64,000 nucleotides of DNA, from the NCBI RefSeq assembly GCF_035046485.1, contig NC_085138.1:93723766-93787765 (forward strand). Direction: 5' to 3'. The translations under genes and the position numbers were made by a program. Origin of the DNA: Aedes albopictus (taxonomy: Eukaryota; Arthropoda; Insecta; Diptera; Culicidae). Each line of letters starts with the position of its first letter. Position 1 is the stretch's first letter. The notes below the pieces were generated by a model. It worked only from the letters and a program-made list of their open reading frames with translations. It ran no database searches and was not told the origin of the DNA. Of the stretch, positions 11,421 to 23,130 are shown piece after piece.

Positions 11421-13235
11421 TTTGAACTGTTGTGGCTTCCTCAGTCAAACAGAATTAAAACGGCTAGTTTGACATAGCCCGATGCTTCGGTCCCGTGTAT
11501 TGGAACTTTTTCAAGGGATAAGCAGTCAGCCGTCTCTTGTTATGCGGTTCGTGAATGCAGTTTGAGAGGTGGAGCTTCTTCTTATGCCATTTAACATTGA
11601 ACATTAAACAGAGAAATTTCCTTACAATTTGTTCGATACATGCAAGGTTGTCCCGAAACATCCCACGACCAGCTTACAGACTCGCAACAACAGAACCGTT
11701 ACCCCCCAAGTAACAATTCCTTTGCTGATTGGTTATGTTTGATTATTATTATGGTTTTATTACAGCATTTATTAAAACTCACAGTTTTATGACTACTTTT
11801 ATGAAAACCGCTGATGAAATGTCAAATTAACAAAAGCCAGTAAACAAAACTCTTCGATATGTAGCAGAAAATATGACACTGCTAGGTTTATTGCGGTCAT
11901 CGTAAAAGTAAACTTGCTTTCGTTTTATTTCCGCTAATTATGGTTGTCGCCATAATGAAGAATAAGATAACGTGAATGGAAGACAGTTAACTTTGCTCAA
12001 ATTAGCAATGAATTTATAGTTTGCCATCATTTTCAAAACATGCTCACTTACATAAAATCTCTTAGCTGAGTTTTCTTGTAATTCCAGATAGTTTTACTAA
12101 ATTAACAAATTGATTTATTTCATTCCAAGATGATAATATTCACCATTAATGTTATGTTTCTGCAACCCCAATATTCACGGTAAAATTGAACGAGCATATG
12201 CCTAGCAGCACAATAAATACTAAAATATTACTTTGAAATGATCGCTTTCTACTTGTGAATGAAGTCTCCTCCTGAACTTTACGTGCTATTGAAGAAGCTT
12301 CTCGGTTTTAAAATAGTTTTATTGCTTAATACGATTTGCAAAACCTCTCCGAGAGTGCTTCACTTAGCCGGAAGATGCTTTTAAAGAGGTTATCAAAAGG
12401 TTTTGATGTTTAAATCAGTTTTATTGCAAGTTTTATAAAGTTGATCATGAAGATCTCTTATAGAGCCGAACAAAACTTAAAATGGGTGACCCCATTTCTT
12501 TCGAAAATGACGTGACGTAGCACATTAGGCTGGAAGTAGTTGATCGATTTGTGACAAAGCCATGTTAATTCATGCACAGCCAGTGAAGAGAATTGTCAGA
12601 CAAAAGAGGCACAAAACAAGCAACAAAGAAGGTGCGACGATTACTCTTTATCCCTACTGGTAACAGATAATGACATGATCTCGAAATTTTTTGTTGCAGA
12701 CAAAACGGAAGCTGAATTTGTTGCGTCCTTTTCAACTCGTGAATAAACAATTATTGTTAACCCAAAGTCGAAACTGTTTGATGATAGAGCTTCACCAGAG
12801 TTGCAGTGTTTACCGACTCGGAGTTACCGTTCGAAAAACGCAATGCAAGGCTTAAAAATCTCTAAACTCGTGGTGTACGATGTTAATCCCATTATTCTCA
12901 AGTTGGGACAAACTTATGTCGCATAGGTTTGTTTGTCGCAACATATACAGGTTGCGACATTGTCATTATTGTTGCGCGATGGTTGAATTTTGATTCACTA
13001 TATCATTGATGGCACAGCATGATAAATCACTTTATTTTTCTTCGAGAACTTTACTGAGACAGTTAGTACCTATTTAGTTTATTTTGACATTCTGACGCTT
13101 CAGAAGCGATCCATTAGCAATGGCCGTATGTGTTTTCAACTTGTCCCAAATATTAGTCCTGTTCAGTGATGTTTGTAAACAAATGGGTAAGCGACTTCAA
13201 CCCACCTCACTGATAATAGCTTTAAACATCCAATC
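11421..13235. other. AT-rich stretch with no gene recognised
   Basis: No reading frame longer than about 65 codons and no recognisable protein motif. A small hairpin GTCGCAAC..GTTGCGAC occurs near 12937-12960. Otherwise it resembles single-copy intergenic or intronic DNA. Confidence 0.4.
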
Positions 13236-13240
13236 CACTG

Positions 13241-15143
13241 CACAGTGGAAAAAATCGACCCAAAAAACGGATCTTTTAACGCCGCTGGTTTCGGTACGTG
13301 AAGTTAACCATTTCTGACATAAAAAAATACGAGAAATTGATTGATGCTAAATTCATTCACCGCACGGCACAGGAAATGGTCCATTTTGCCCCATTTCGCC
13401 CTTTTTTCATACAAGAAGAGAGTCAAAATGCACTTTCAAACAACAAGCACGACTGTAGGCCGTTGAAAATAGCTGCAGGTATAATTAGATATTCATAGCA
13501 ATCATAAAAATACATTAAAGGTCCTTTCAAATGCGTATTTTCCCCCCTTTCCCCCACAACTGCTGGAAATTCTAACTTTTACCTAATTATGAATGGATTT
13601 TTAATGTTACTGATTTGAAGTTGATTTTTTGGCATAAAAAAGCGATAAATCTATTATCACCAGAATCATCTTCGAGAGTTGTCCAATTTGCCCCATTTTG
13701 CCCTACTTTCATAGAAAAAGGAAATTTAAAACGTATTTATAAGAAACAAATACTGCCAAGGAACGTTAAAATAAGTTTTAGGTGCAATTGGCAGCTAACA
13801 GTAATCATACTCGTATATGAAAGATCTTTTCCCTATTTTACCCTACATGCCCCATAAACTGCTGGATGATAACATTTTTTTGTATTGTTTTGTAACATCA
13901 CTCTACATCATGGTTGCAACATGAAGTCATTTTTTATACATACAAATACGGTTTATCGATCAGCTTTAGAATCACGGGAGGGTACAAACAGCTGTCCATT
14001 TTACCCCAATTCGCCCTGATTTTGTGTCGTCTCATAAATAAATTGATTTCTCGTGTTTGCTTATGTCCGAATTAATCGACTTCTGGTACTGAAACCAATG
14101 TAATCAAAAGGAAATTATAGAAAAAGTCGCATATATGACTGTATTTTCGATTGCATCGGTTTCAGCACCAATGAAAATAAGGGAAATTAATTTATTAATG
14201 TAATTAATTTATTTATTAGCTTATAATTCATTACAGCAGGGCGAATTGGGGTAAAATGGACAGCTGTTTGTACCATTCCGAGAATGATTCTAGTATTAAT
14301 CGATGAATCGCGTTCGTATATATCAAAAATGATCCCATTTATGTTTTGCAATCAGTGACATTGCAAAACCATACACAATATGTTATAAGCCTGGAACACT
14401 GGTGGTGTTCGTGCCATGGTACAAGTTGTCAAGAAAATTATTCCAAAGCTATCTTGAATGAAGACAATTATCAGTATGAATTTCATTTCAAGATATTTGT
14501 ACCATGGTACGAATACCATCAGTCTGTCCAAGGTTTTACCATCCAGCAGGTTTTGGGGCATGTAGGGTATAATAGGGAAAAGATACGCGCATAATTACTG
14601 TTAGCTGCCAATTGCACTTAAAACTAATGTTAACGTTCCTTAGCAGTATCTGTTTCTTATAAATACATTTTAAATCTACTTCTATGAAAATAGGGCAAAA
14701 TGAGGCAAATTGGACAACTCCTGAAGATGATTCTGGTGATAACAGATTTTATCGCTTTTTGTTTATGCCAAAAAAATCAACTTCAAATCAGTAACATTAA
14801 AAATCTATTCATAATTAGACAAAAGTGTGAATTTCCGGCAGTTGTTGTGGCAAATGGGGCAAAATAAGCATTTGAAAGGATCTCAATTGTATTTTTATTA
14901 TTGCTATGAACCTCTAATTACATTGGCAGCTATTTTCAACGATCTACAGTCGTGCTTGTTGTTTGAAAGTACATTTTGATTCTATTTTTTATGAAAAAAG
15001 GGCAAAATGGGGCAAAATGGACAACTTCCCGTGCACAACTTCTCGATTTCTCGTATTTTTTTTACGTCAGAAACGATCAACTTCACGTACCGAAACCAGC
15101 GGCGTTAAAAGATCCGTTTTTTGGGTCGATTTTTCCCACTGTG
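13241..15143. mobile_element. Transib-like fold-back element, TSD CACTG
   Basis: Both ends start CACAGTGG and continue with an A-run, ATCGACC and CAAAAAACGGATC. The 5-bp sequence CACTG is duplicated at 13236-13240 and 15144-15148. Arms of about 800-900 bp (13241 to about 14030, and about 14225 to 15143) are inverted copies of each other around a roughly 200-bp spacer. Within each arm a block of about 310 bp recurs, marked by variants of CCATTTTGCCCCATTT near 13380, 13683 and 13993, and mirrored on the right. A CACAGTG heptamer with a 5-bp duplication is diagnostic of the Transib superfamily. There is no transposase frame. The right arm carries about 140 extra bp near 14390-14540. Confidence 0.75.
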
Positions 15144-15148
15144 CACTG

Positions 15149-15326
15149 TTGGTGAAGTCACTCGACTGGGCAGTAGCAAAACGACCAATCGGTGAATGTG
15201 TGTGCTGCGCGGTTTGATGGAACGTGTGAAATGTTGCAGTATTTCGCGGCGGTTTCGCGGAAAAGGGCGATGCGATATTTTGTCCGAATTTGGGGGCGTT
15301 TGGGAGACAGAGTGGGGCTGCCACAC
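15149..15326. other. Unique sequence between two Transib-like elements
   Basis: GC-rich relative to its neighbours. Removing the element at 15332-17444 joins it directly to 17450 onward across a single copy of CGGTG. The pre-insertion locus therefore looked continuous. No gene recognised. Confidence 0.5.
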
Positions 15327-15331
15327 CGGTG

Positions 15332-15370
15332 CACAGTGGCGGGCCTCCATACAAAGGTCGGACAAAACCT
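15332..15370 (+). other. Left Transib end: 23-RSS-like signal
   Basis: The heptamer CACAGTG (15332-15338) is followed by a 23-bp spacer (15339-15361) and the nonamer-like ACAAAACCT (15362-15370). The vertebrate RSS consensus is CACAGTG and ACAAAAACC. The heptamer is identical, and the nonamer matches at seven of nine positions. Confidence 0.7.
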
Positions 15371-17416
15371 CAAATGTTAACCGAAATGGCTAAAACTCAC
15401 AGGATACGATGATTTTAGTGCCCTAAACCTATTCCTGACATGGAACTTTGAATATATTTTGATTATACTATATTAGGGTAGTTCAAAATTTTGAAATCTG
15501 CTGATTATGGGAGACATGTGAAAAGTTATCGATAATAAGCTAACACGATGCGTTTTTGAACGTATCTTTTGATAATCCTTTTGATTTGAGGGATCTTATA
15601 TCATGTATTGGCATTCAAATTACCTGTAATTGTGTATCTTTTGCGGTTAGGGTGGTCCAAAATCTTTAGAACTACATAAATCATTAGAAATATTCGATTA
15701 TCTACGTTTTCTTTCAATGGATCCATTCAGATACACACAATGTTGGCTGACAAGACATGATCTATTCTTAGGGACCCTCTATAGACCATGTGACGCTTTA
15801 CGGTGGATACACGGATGTAAATTAACGATTTAAAATGGAGTCAGATAGTGAACTGCGTAAAATTTGAACTGCCTTTTAAAAATTTCGTTTCAACGACTTC
15901 ATAAATGCTCGTCCGAGTTAAGGTTGTACATGTTGTAATGTACATTGATCTTTGTTATCACTTGTCGAAGCAATCAAAATTACCCTATATATAAAGAATT
16001 GGCAATACATATTCGCAATATTGAAAGGAATTGTTGATAAACGATCATTAGAGATCGGTAATTATATTGATGAAGAGTAAATCTCCAGCAAATATTTTCA
16101 AAATCTATATCACTCTGTGTGTCGTTCAGTTGAAATGTGTTCTAAGAAGACGCATGAATAACATACAATATAACTTCAAGTGTTTGAAAACAAAACAAGA
16201 AAAAAAATCGAGAAAAATAATCAAAGATTACCTTGGTGATCGCGACGTTTACACTGAACAATATTTCACGTAGCGTTTTGCACCCTTTAGTGAATTCTTT
16301 TTATATTGTATAGATGACTAAATACTACTTTAAACTGTAGCGATGTGCGTATAAAAAAGAATCGCGCAGGTGTCGTCGAATTTGTGTCACTATATTGAAA
16401 CTACGATTGAAGTTCGTGAAGAGATTGCTTCCAATCTTTTTGAGCAATTCCAACGATTAGGGTGAATCGAAAAATCGATTAGTTTAAGAAAACCAATGAG
16501 CAATGGTTTGTGATTATTGTTACATTTTTTAGCGTTTATTTTATTTTCAAGGATCAAAGAGTTAGTTGTATTTGGTGGTCTTTAAAAATTCGGGATGTGG
16601 GTAGCGTCTAAGTAAATGAAGGCTTAATCACTTTTAGTCATCACTCCCCATTTCTCCAGCTTTCTCTTTTTAACTGGAGCGCCCACCTTATTGTGTTTTT
16701 CTGTCAAAAAATTAAGTAATTTAAAAAAAAATAAATGAAATAAATTTTTAAAAAATGTTAGACCACGTTACTTAGTGAAGGTCTTTTACTAGAATGAGGA
16801 TTACACTAAATTGTTAGTATTCCGAAGTCAATTTGAATTGTGTTAAGATTAAATATAAACTTCAAACAATATCACTTCCTCTACAACCATGCGGCTCCAT
16901 TGTGACCTGATAGCAAAAAAAAAATATTTTTTCGCGCTTAGCGCAAAAATGCGCAAACAGTGACCTATATAGCCAAAAACTAGACAAAATTGCACGTCAG
17001 ATCCGGGATACGGCGTTGTTTTCTGATGTTTCCTAAACAAGTACTGGATCTCTTTAATACGAAGTTTTTCTCCAAAATTTTATTAAAGGCATTTTTTTAG
17101 CATGTTGTAAAAACATAATAATTTTGTGATTGGATTCCAAACAAACCATGAAATAGAATGGTCATTCATACCCAAAAACACCAATAATATTGTCACAATA
17201 TCCAAACCTTCCTAAGTTTTACAACGAGCTCACGAAGAAAGCTCATAAAATAAAAACAATAAACACTAGTAAAATATCACACAAAACCTCAACTTTGAAA
17301 AAATCTACAAGACTCAACCTTTGACCAAATGACTTGAAAATTTGGGGTTTTCTTAGTTGAAGTATCTATATTGGAAGAAAAATATCACAAAAATAAAAAG
17401 TTGAAGTCGATTTTTG

Positions 17417-17444
17417 AGGTTTTGTCCGGCTTCCGGCCACTGTG
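17417..17444 (-). other. Right Transib end: 12-RSS-like signal
   Basis: Read on the minus strand, CACAGTG (17444-17438) is followed by a 12-bp spacer GCCGGAAGCCGG (17437-17426) and then ACAAAACCT (17425-17417). The heptamer and nonamer-like blocks equal those of the left end; only the spacer length and sequence differ. Confidence 0.7.
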
Positions 17445-17449
17445 CGGTG

Positions 17450-17917
17450 ACACAGGGGGTCGAGATGGTATCCGGAAAGCTCTGACAAATTTTATGATGC
17501 GGATGTTATGCATGTGGACGTAATCGACATGGTAACATTGTACTGAACAGGTCGGATGGAGTATGGAATAGGGCGATATGGGTGTATGTTGGTGAGTGGC
17601 GTGCAGTTTGTTGCAAATATATAATTTTAGGTGATTTACTCTGTGCAACGGTGCTTCATTTTTAATTGTGGTCATTGTGAAATAACTACGGAAGTTACCG
17701 GCGTGATGCTGCATTGCGATAATTTTTATTTTTCTGATAGATTTAATTCTTTTTTAATTCTTGCAATCTCTTTGACCTCGTAATCCTCTTTTCATTAACT
17801 CTTTTGAGCCTGAAACTCAGGAGAGGGGGGGATATCATTCGGTAGATTATTTTTGGTCTGACGAACTACTGGATCATTGTTCAACCAGCAAATTTTAAAG
17901 AAACTTTACAAAACAAG
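17450..17917. other. No gene recognised
   Basis: AT-rich sequence continuing the unique locus to the right of the Transib-like element. The minus frame of 109 codons starting at 17714 runs back across the element boundary at 17444, so it is unlikely to be real. Confidence 0.4.
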
Positions 17918-18736
17918 TACACTAAAACCCCAATTCACCCTCACTTTTTTGCGCCAAACTCGATATTTTCCTTTTTCAATGGAAATGTATTTTAATAATT
18001 TCAAAAAATAAAATGACTTATTAGAGTACATTTTGTAAAATTTTTAAAAGATTTAAAAATATGCAAGCATTTGGTTTGAGTATCCTACAGAATTGAAGTA
18101 AAAGATTCTTAACAATAAAATAATGTGTAATGTAAAAATTTATTGAAACATGTTATTTAAACTTCCTAAATATTTTGTCAAGCTCCAATATGCTGCAAGA
18201 AATCAAAAAACTTTTCAAATTTCATTAGAAACATTAAACTGCAAAAAAGTTCTTTTTTATTACACTAGTTTACAGCATTTTTGAACTCGGTAAGCTGATG
18301 ATCATTTTTGGTGTAGAATCATGCCCTGAGTTCAAAAACGCGAAAGAAAAAAATTACAGTAGAGCGGAAATTTTTTCGACTTTCCATACAAGGTTGATGA
18401 TTGGAAATTGAGTTTTGTTCTATTTTTAAGCAAAGTCGCTCACTTCAAACATCTCATTCTCCGTAATCAATGCTCCGATTGAGCTGAAATTTTTACTGTA
18501 ACTCGCCTTCATATGATATGTCAAATAAACGTCGAGACACAATTTTTAAGTTGTTTTTTTCTTATTGAAAAAAAAACATTTCTTCAAAAAATTTTGGGAA
18601 TTTTGCTAAAATTTAAGAAGATCGTCCCTAAACCTCGCCAATATCTTGAATTTTATCAATCTGACGCAAAACCTGTATTCAGATGATCGAATGGTATTGT
18701 ATTCGGCTTTTAATTTATGGAGAAAGATTTAAAATT

Positions 18737-18968
18737 CTGGAGCAACATTTGAAAAGGGCCCAAGAGGTCTTGTGTCTTTTTTCTAAAACGCTCCGTAGGG
18801 CATAACAGCAGCCCGCCCACGCAAATGAACACCGTTATCCGAAAGATCGATGTTTGCTCTATCTGATAACGGTCTTAGATTTTGTGAATAAGCTGAGGGG
18901 GGCTCAGGAGCGACGTGTGAAGTCATTGTTTACCAATACTTGTATGCCCTTTTCAAATGTTGCTCCAG
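18737..18968. mobile_element. 232-bp MITE with CTGGAGCAACATTTG ends
   Basis: The left end CTGGAGCAACATTTGAAAAG and its reverse complement at 18943-18968 are perfect for about 23 bp. AATT occurs on each side and could be a 4-bp duplication or an extension of the palindrome. Non-coding. Confidence 0.6.
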
Positions 18969-19239
18969 AATTGGTTGAACAAAACGCAATATATTTGAAT
19001 TTTAGTAAATTACATATTTTGAAAAGTTGCAAAACTCGATATTGAGCTAAAACTCAAAAACTGTTCTACTTAAATTTTTTTAAGGTCGGTTTCGAAATCA
19101 GCATTAAATTGTGCTTCAAAAATGTTGGTCGTTGACAGAAGTTCACGACTTTCATTTTATTTTGTAAACTTGTGTTATCTAGCCATGCTCTGAAAAGATA
19201 AAAAAATAATGTATTATTAACGAATTTTTATTTCTGGCC

Positions 19240-19302
19240 CGTCGACTGGTATGCAGTTTCGCCAGTGGCCCGCGGCCGAAAAAGGTTGGGCAGGCCTGCT
19301 GT
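19240..19302 (-). mobile_element. hAT-like terminal fragment
   Basis: On the minus strand the sequence begins CAGCAGGCCTGCCCAACC and continues through TTTTTCGGCCGCGGGCC. This is the style of many hAT ends. I found no partner end nearby. It directly abuts the GGGTAGA repeat. Confidence 0.35.
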
Positions 19303-20015
19303 AGAGGCTTATTGTAGAGGGTAGAGTAAAGAGTAGGATAGAGTGTTAGGGTAGAGGGTAGGGTTAGGGTTAGGGTAGAGGGTAGGGTAGAGGGTTAGGG
19401 TAGGGGGTTTTGTGAGAGGGTAGGGTAGAGAGTTGAGTAGAGGTTTCGGGTCATGGTTCGGGTAGAGAGTAGGCTTGAAGGTAGGGTAGGTAGAAGGCAG
19501 GGAAGAGGGTAGAGTAGAGGGTTAGGGTAGAATGTAGGGTAGAGGGTAAGACAGAGGGTAGGGTAGAAGATAGAGTAGTAGAGAATTTCGTGAGAGGGTA
19601 GGGTAGAAGGTGGGGTAGACGGCAGGGTAAAAGGTAGGGTAGAAGGTAGAGTAGAGGGTTATGTTACAGGGCAGGGTAGAAGATAGGATAAAAGGTAGGG
19701 TAGAGAGTAGGCTTTAGGGTTAGGGTAGAGGGTAGGGTGGAGGGTAGGGTGGAGGGTAGGGTAGAGGGTAGGGTAGAAGGTAGGGTAGAAAGTTTTGTGA
19801 GATAGTAGGGTATAAGGTAGGGTAGAGGGTAGGGTAAAAGGTAGGGTAGAGGGTAGGGTAAAAGGTAGGGTAGAAGGTAGGGTAGAGGGTTACATGGTAG
19901 GATAGAAGGTAGGGTAGAGGATTATATTATAGGGTAGGGTAGAAGGTAGGCTAGAGGGTAGGGTTGAGGGTTAGGGTAGAAGGGAGGGTAGAGAATAGGA
20001 TAGAGGGTTAGGGAA
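19303..20015. repeat. Degenerate GGGTAGA/GGGTAGGGTAGA repeat
   Basis: About 700 bp of G-rich units, mostly AGGGTAGA and AGGGTAGGGTAGAGG with point variation. A few GGTTAG-type units near 19360-19400 resemble telomeric hexamers but are a minority. The strand is strongly G/T/A with very little C. No coding potential. Confidence 0.8.
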
Positions 20016-20027
20016 GGATGACATGAT

Positions 20028-20267
20028 ATGAGAGATGAGATGAGAGATGAGATGAGAGATGAGATGAGAGATGAGATGAGAGATGAGATGAGAGATGAGA
20101 TGAGAGATGAGATGAGAGATGAGATGAGAGATGAGATGAGAGATGAGATGAGAGATGAGATGAGAGATGAGATGAGAGATGAGATGAGAGATGAGATGAG
20201 AGATGAGATGAGAGATGAGATGAGAGATGAGATGAGAGATGAGATGAGAGATGAGATGAGAGATCAA
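20028..20267. repeat. Perfect 12-bp tandem repeat, about 20 copies
   Basis: The unit GAGATGAGATGA repeats about 20 times without visible interruption. Because 12 is a multiple of three, both strands are open: the plus strand reads Met-Arg-Asp-Glu repeated and the minus strand Leu-Ile-Ser-His repeated. No start context or flanking coding sequence suggests translation. Confidence 0.9.
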
Positions 20268-20639
20268 CCCCCCTCCCGTCTATGTCACACTTTTTTATTG
20301 GATCTCATTAAATATTTTTTGCATGAGTCGTCACGTTCTGCAAAACCCGCCTTCCCCCAAAAAGCGTGACATAATTTGTGTACGGCCACTTGGAGGAAAA
20401 ATGAATGATGAAATAAAGTGACCATGGCATTGTTTCCCGATTCAGTATATCTCAAAAGAACAGCCTATGATTGAAAGAAGGAAAAAACAATAAAATATCG
20501 GTAGTTTCAACGCCAATTTATCAATGAATATCAAAAATAGAAAGAATAGCCTATGATTGAAAGAAGTAAATACTTCTGATGATCATATTGGCAGTTAGAA
20601 TGTCAAAAACTTCATCTGAATTATTTTGATCATATATTA

Positions 20640-21060
20640 TTATATTATATATATTAGAGATACTGATCTCATGGATCAACCCGTAAAAAATGGCTTTGCT
20701 TCCTAGCACTTTCGGTTCTAGAGATATTCACGTGGCCCGTGACCATAGATTAGAAAACCACTGATTTTTCAACATATCTTTGTCAGAGATACTGGTCCTT
20801 GAGATGATCAATTCGTAAAGCATTTTCTCTTCTTCCTAGCACTTTCGGTTCTTGGGATATGCACGTGGCCCGTGACCATAGGTTGGAAACCACTGATCTT
20901 TGCAATACAACTACATTGTACATTGCACTCTCTGAAGTACATTGCACTCCCTGAAGTGCAGAACACGAAAAACATTTTCACTTTATCCTCACGCCTTTGG
21001 TTCTCGAGAAATTCGCTTGGTCCATGACCGTAGGTTGGGAGCCACTGAACTTAGCAAAAC
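20640..21060. repeat. Three imperfect direct repeats with hAT-like ends
   Basis: A block ending CGTGACCATAGGTTGGAAACCACTG occurs in variants near 20699-20775, 20835-20910 and 20985-21058. Each copy contains CTAGCACTTTCGGTTCT or a close variant about 50 bp earlier. The reverse complement starts CAGTGGTTTCCAACC, a typical hAT terminus. The interval may be a hAT end whose subterminal unit was triplicated. Confidence 0.5.
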
Positions 21061-21272
21061 TGCTAAATTATTGATTGTAATTAAATAACTTATAAACTTT
21101 TCACAGGTTAAGAACTTTGTGATTTCGATCTTCACACACTAATTATAAAACTGAAAAAAACACTCCCCCAATTTACGCACTAATTCCCAAATAGCGCTCT
21201 CCGGCTCTCCCCAAGTTACGCTCCCCCAATTTACGTTCCCCCGTTTTGAGCGTAAATTGTGGTTTTAGTGTA

Positions 21273-22160
21273 CTAATAAGTAATAATAAGTACTAATCAA
21301 TAAACTTCACTAATCACACCCACCTATACTCCCATATGAACTGAACTTGAAAGTATACATCCTTCCTACCTAAAGAAACCATAAGCAAAATCAACACCTT
21401 CAAAATACCTCCAAGCAAACTTATTGGCCACGTTTTCATTTTCTTGAAAGGTTTTCCCACCTGCCAAGTTTGCGGGTGGGATTTCGCAAATGGCAGGTCC
21501 ACAAACTGTTAAGTACTGCCTCGGTGAGACATACGTCAAGTATAAGCAACTCAACTCCAGCCGCCGCGCCGATGCCTCCGTCGTTGCTGTTGTTGTTTCT
21601 TTGAAATACCAATCCCGATGGGGTTACGAATTTATACTCCGGTAATGCACAGTGAAATGAGGTCGCATTTCAAATCCCGTGACAAGGTGCCGTTCATAAA
21701 GAATGGAACGTTGTTTGTGGGTTGGGAACACGACGGAAGCTTAGAAAAATCTTTCAATGTGAAATGTAATGTGTACGTGGAAAAGCGATAGCAATCGATT
21801 CTCTCACTTTTCGTTTTTCATGGATGCCCCAAATGATTTTGTCGTTTTCCTGTGTTATACATTTTGCGAGCAACACCTTCGCTTATCCGACGACTGGATC
21901 GCAAACGAGAACCTGGGGGTGGAAATTTGAATGCTCTTGAAGGCTTATTCCTTTTTCTCGTTCCGAGTGTCATAAATTGTCAATTCGGAGAAATCTCTCG
22001 TGAAGCTTATATTATTCTACCTCCTGCAGCTATGGGAGGAAATTTGGCATCGGACGAAATTAGGTAGTACCATGACACGCCCAAAGGGATTAGAAATTTT
22101 GCTTTTATGTTTCCTGGTACCAGTTTAATTGGACGAAGGAAAAACAATGCCTGTAAATAA
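21273..22160. other. No gene recognised
   Basis: Mixed-composition sequence with several short frames that resemble no family. No inverted repeats found. It could be host intron or intergenic DNA. Confidence 0.35.
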
Positions 22161-22164
22161 ACAA

Positions 22165-22320
22165 TGTAGTTGTTACAGGTTCGATTCCTGGCATGATCCA
22201 TGATTCTTTCGTAAAGGACTTTCTAAGGCATAGAGTATGGAAAGGAAACTCTCAGGCTATTATTGCGCTACCACTCATTAAACCCAAAACTGAGAAACAG
22301 GCTCAATATTTCAATTTAAA
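22165..22320 (+). mobile_element. Feilai: Decayed Feilai-related SINE
   Basis: It contains a B box (GGTTCGATTCC), then ATGATCCATGATTC, TTTCGTAAAGGA and GGCATAGAGTAT in the same order as the copies at 9559 and 30390. The A box and tail are not clear. It is substantially more diverged than the other two copies. Confidence 0.6.
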
Positions 22321-22329
22321 CAAAGACAA

Positions 22330-23127
22330 ACGTGCATTGCATGTACTATTTACACTCTTCGTGGAACTTAAGACGAATTATCCTATGATCAAACGCCCCT
22401 GAGCGAAATTGAATGTAATGAAGAGTAGGCTTCGTTAGTTACTAATTGCAAAAAATGCCCCAGAGCCATCTCTTTGCTCATTTTCAAACTAGTAAGCCAT
22501 CTTTCAATTATGCCCAGCCCCGATAAGGGGTTATGCTTCAAACCTAATAAAAAGCATCTCTCCATCATCATAAACACGTTTTCGTTATGCCGTTTCATCC
22601 TTTTCACTTATCCTCCCTAGAGCAGCCCCGCCGTCCAGGGGCCAGGATTGTTGTTTTGATGTTTATGTTATGGTGGCAGTTTCTGCTGGATGAAACACAT
22701 CCTCCATCTTGCGTCATCCATAATGCTTCCGGAGGGGGTTTCCACTGCACTGCATTTGTGTTTATTATTCCATACCGAGTATTTAGTGCCTACAAGCGAC
22801 GACGACGTCGTCGTCGCCGCCGACTCACTTTCATCTCCCAGTGTTCAAGAAGATGATGTTCGTGTTTGCTCATCATAAGGCACACAGGGAGGCTAGTGGA
22901 AATTGAACCTCCGCCGCGTGTTCCTCATCCTTGATGGCTGTGAAGTTTTATGAACCATCATCATGAGGTCTATTCAGCCGGAGGAGAAAGTCTTCTCTCT
23001 GATCCATGCGGCCGTTTTCTGATTTCTCATGCGCTTATTTTATCTGGCTCATGAGCGAGCAAACAAGTGCATGCCACTCGGTAAACAGATCTTTGCGAAG
23101 CATATGGTGAACTTCGATATCATCTGA
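22330..23127. other. No gene recognised
   Basis: The region includes a trinucleotide palindrome (GACGACGACGTCGTCGTC, about 22798-22815). GC content is higher than in the flanks, but no frame is convincing. Confidence 0.35.
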
Positions 23128-23130
23128 ATA

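Larger units (their letters stand above)
15332..17444. mobile_element. Transib-like element with 12/23 RSS-like ends, TSD CGGTG
   Basis: The 2113-bp element is bounded by CACAGTG heptamers at 15332-15338 and, inverted, at 17438-17444. The 5-bp target CGGTG is duplicated at 15327-15331 and 17445-17449. Each end carries ACAAAACCT followed by CAAA. The distance from heptamer to this nonamer-like block is 23 bp on the left and 12 bp on the right. GC-rich 5-bp duplications and CACAGTG-like ends are known Transib traits. The interior is AT-rich, and its longest frame (16067-16273, 68 codons) resembles nothing I know, so the copy is probably non-autonomous. Confidence 0.8.
17920..21270. mobile_element. 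Possible TA-flanked element with CACTAAAACC ends
   Basis: The left end CACTAAAACCCCAATTC follows TA (17918-17919). The right end, GTAAATTGTGGTTTTAGTG, precedes TA (21271-21272). The first 17 or so bases are inverted copies with few mismatches. Such TA-flanked families are usually small MITEs, so the 3.35-kb interval, which contains satellites and other element pieces, may be a much-invaded copy or a chance pairing of two relatives. Confidence 0.35.

Noticed and set aside
19303..20015. Telomere-like G-rich repeat
   Set aside because: Most units are GGGTAGA and not a known telomeric hexamer, the tract is degenerate, and it is internal between transposon remains.
20028..20369. 113-codon plus frame and 98-codon minus frame of repeated MRDE or LISH
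   Set aside because: They exist only because a 12-bp repeat lacks stops; there is no flanking coding signal.
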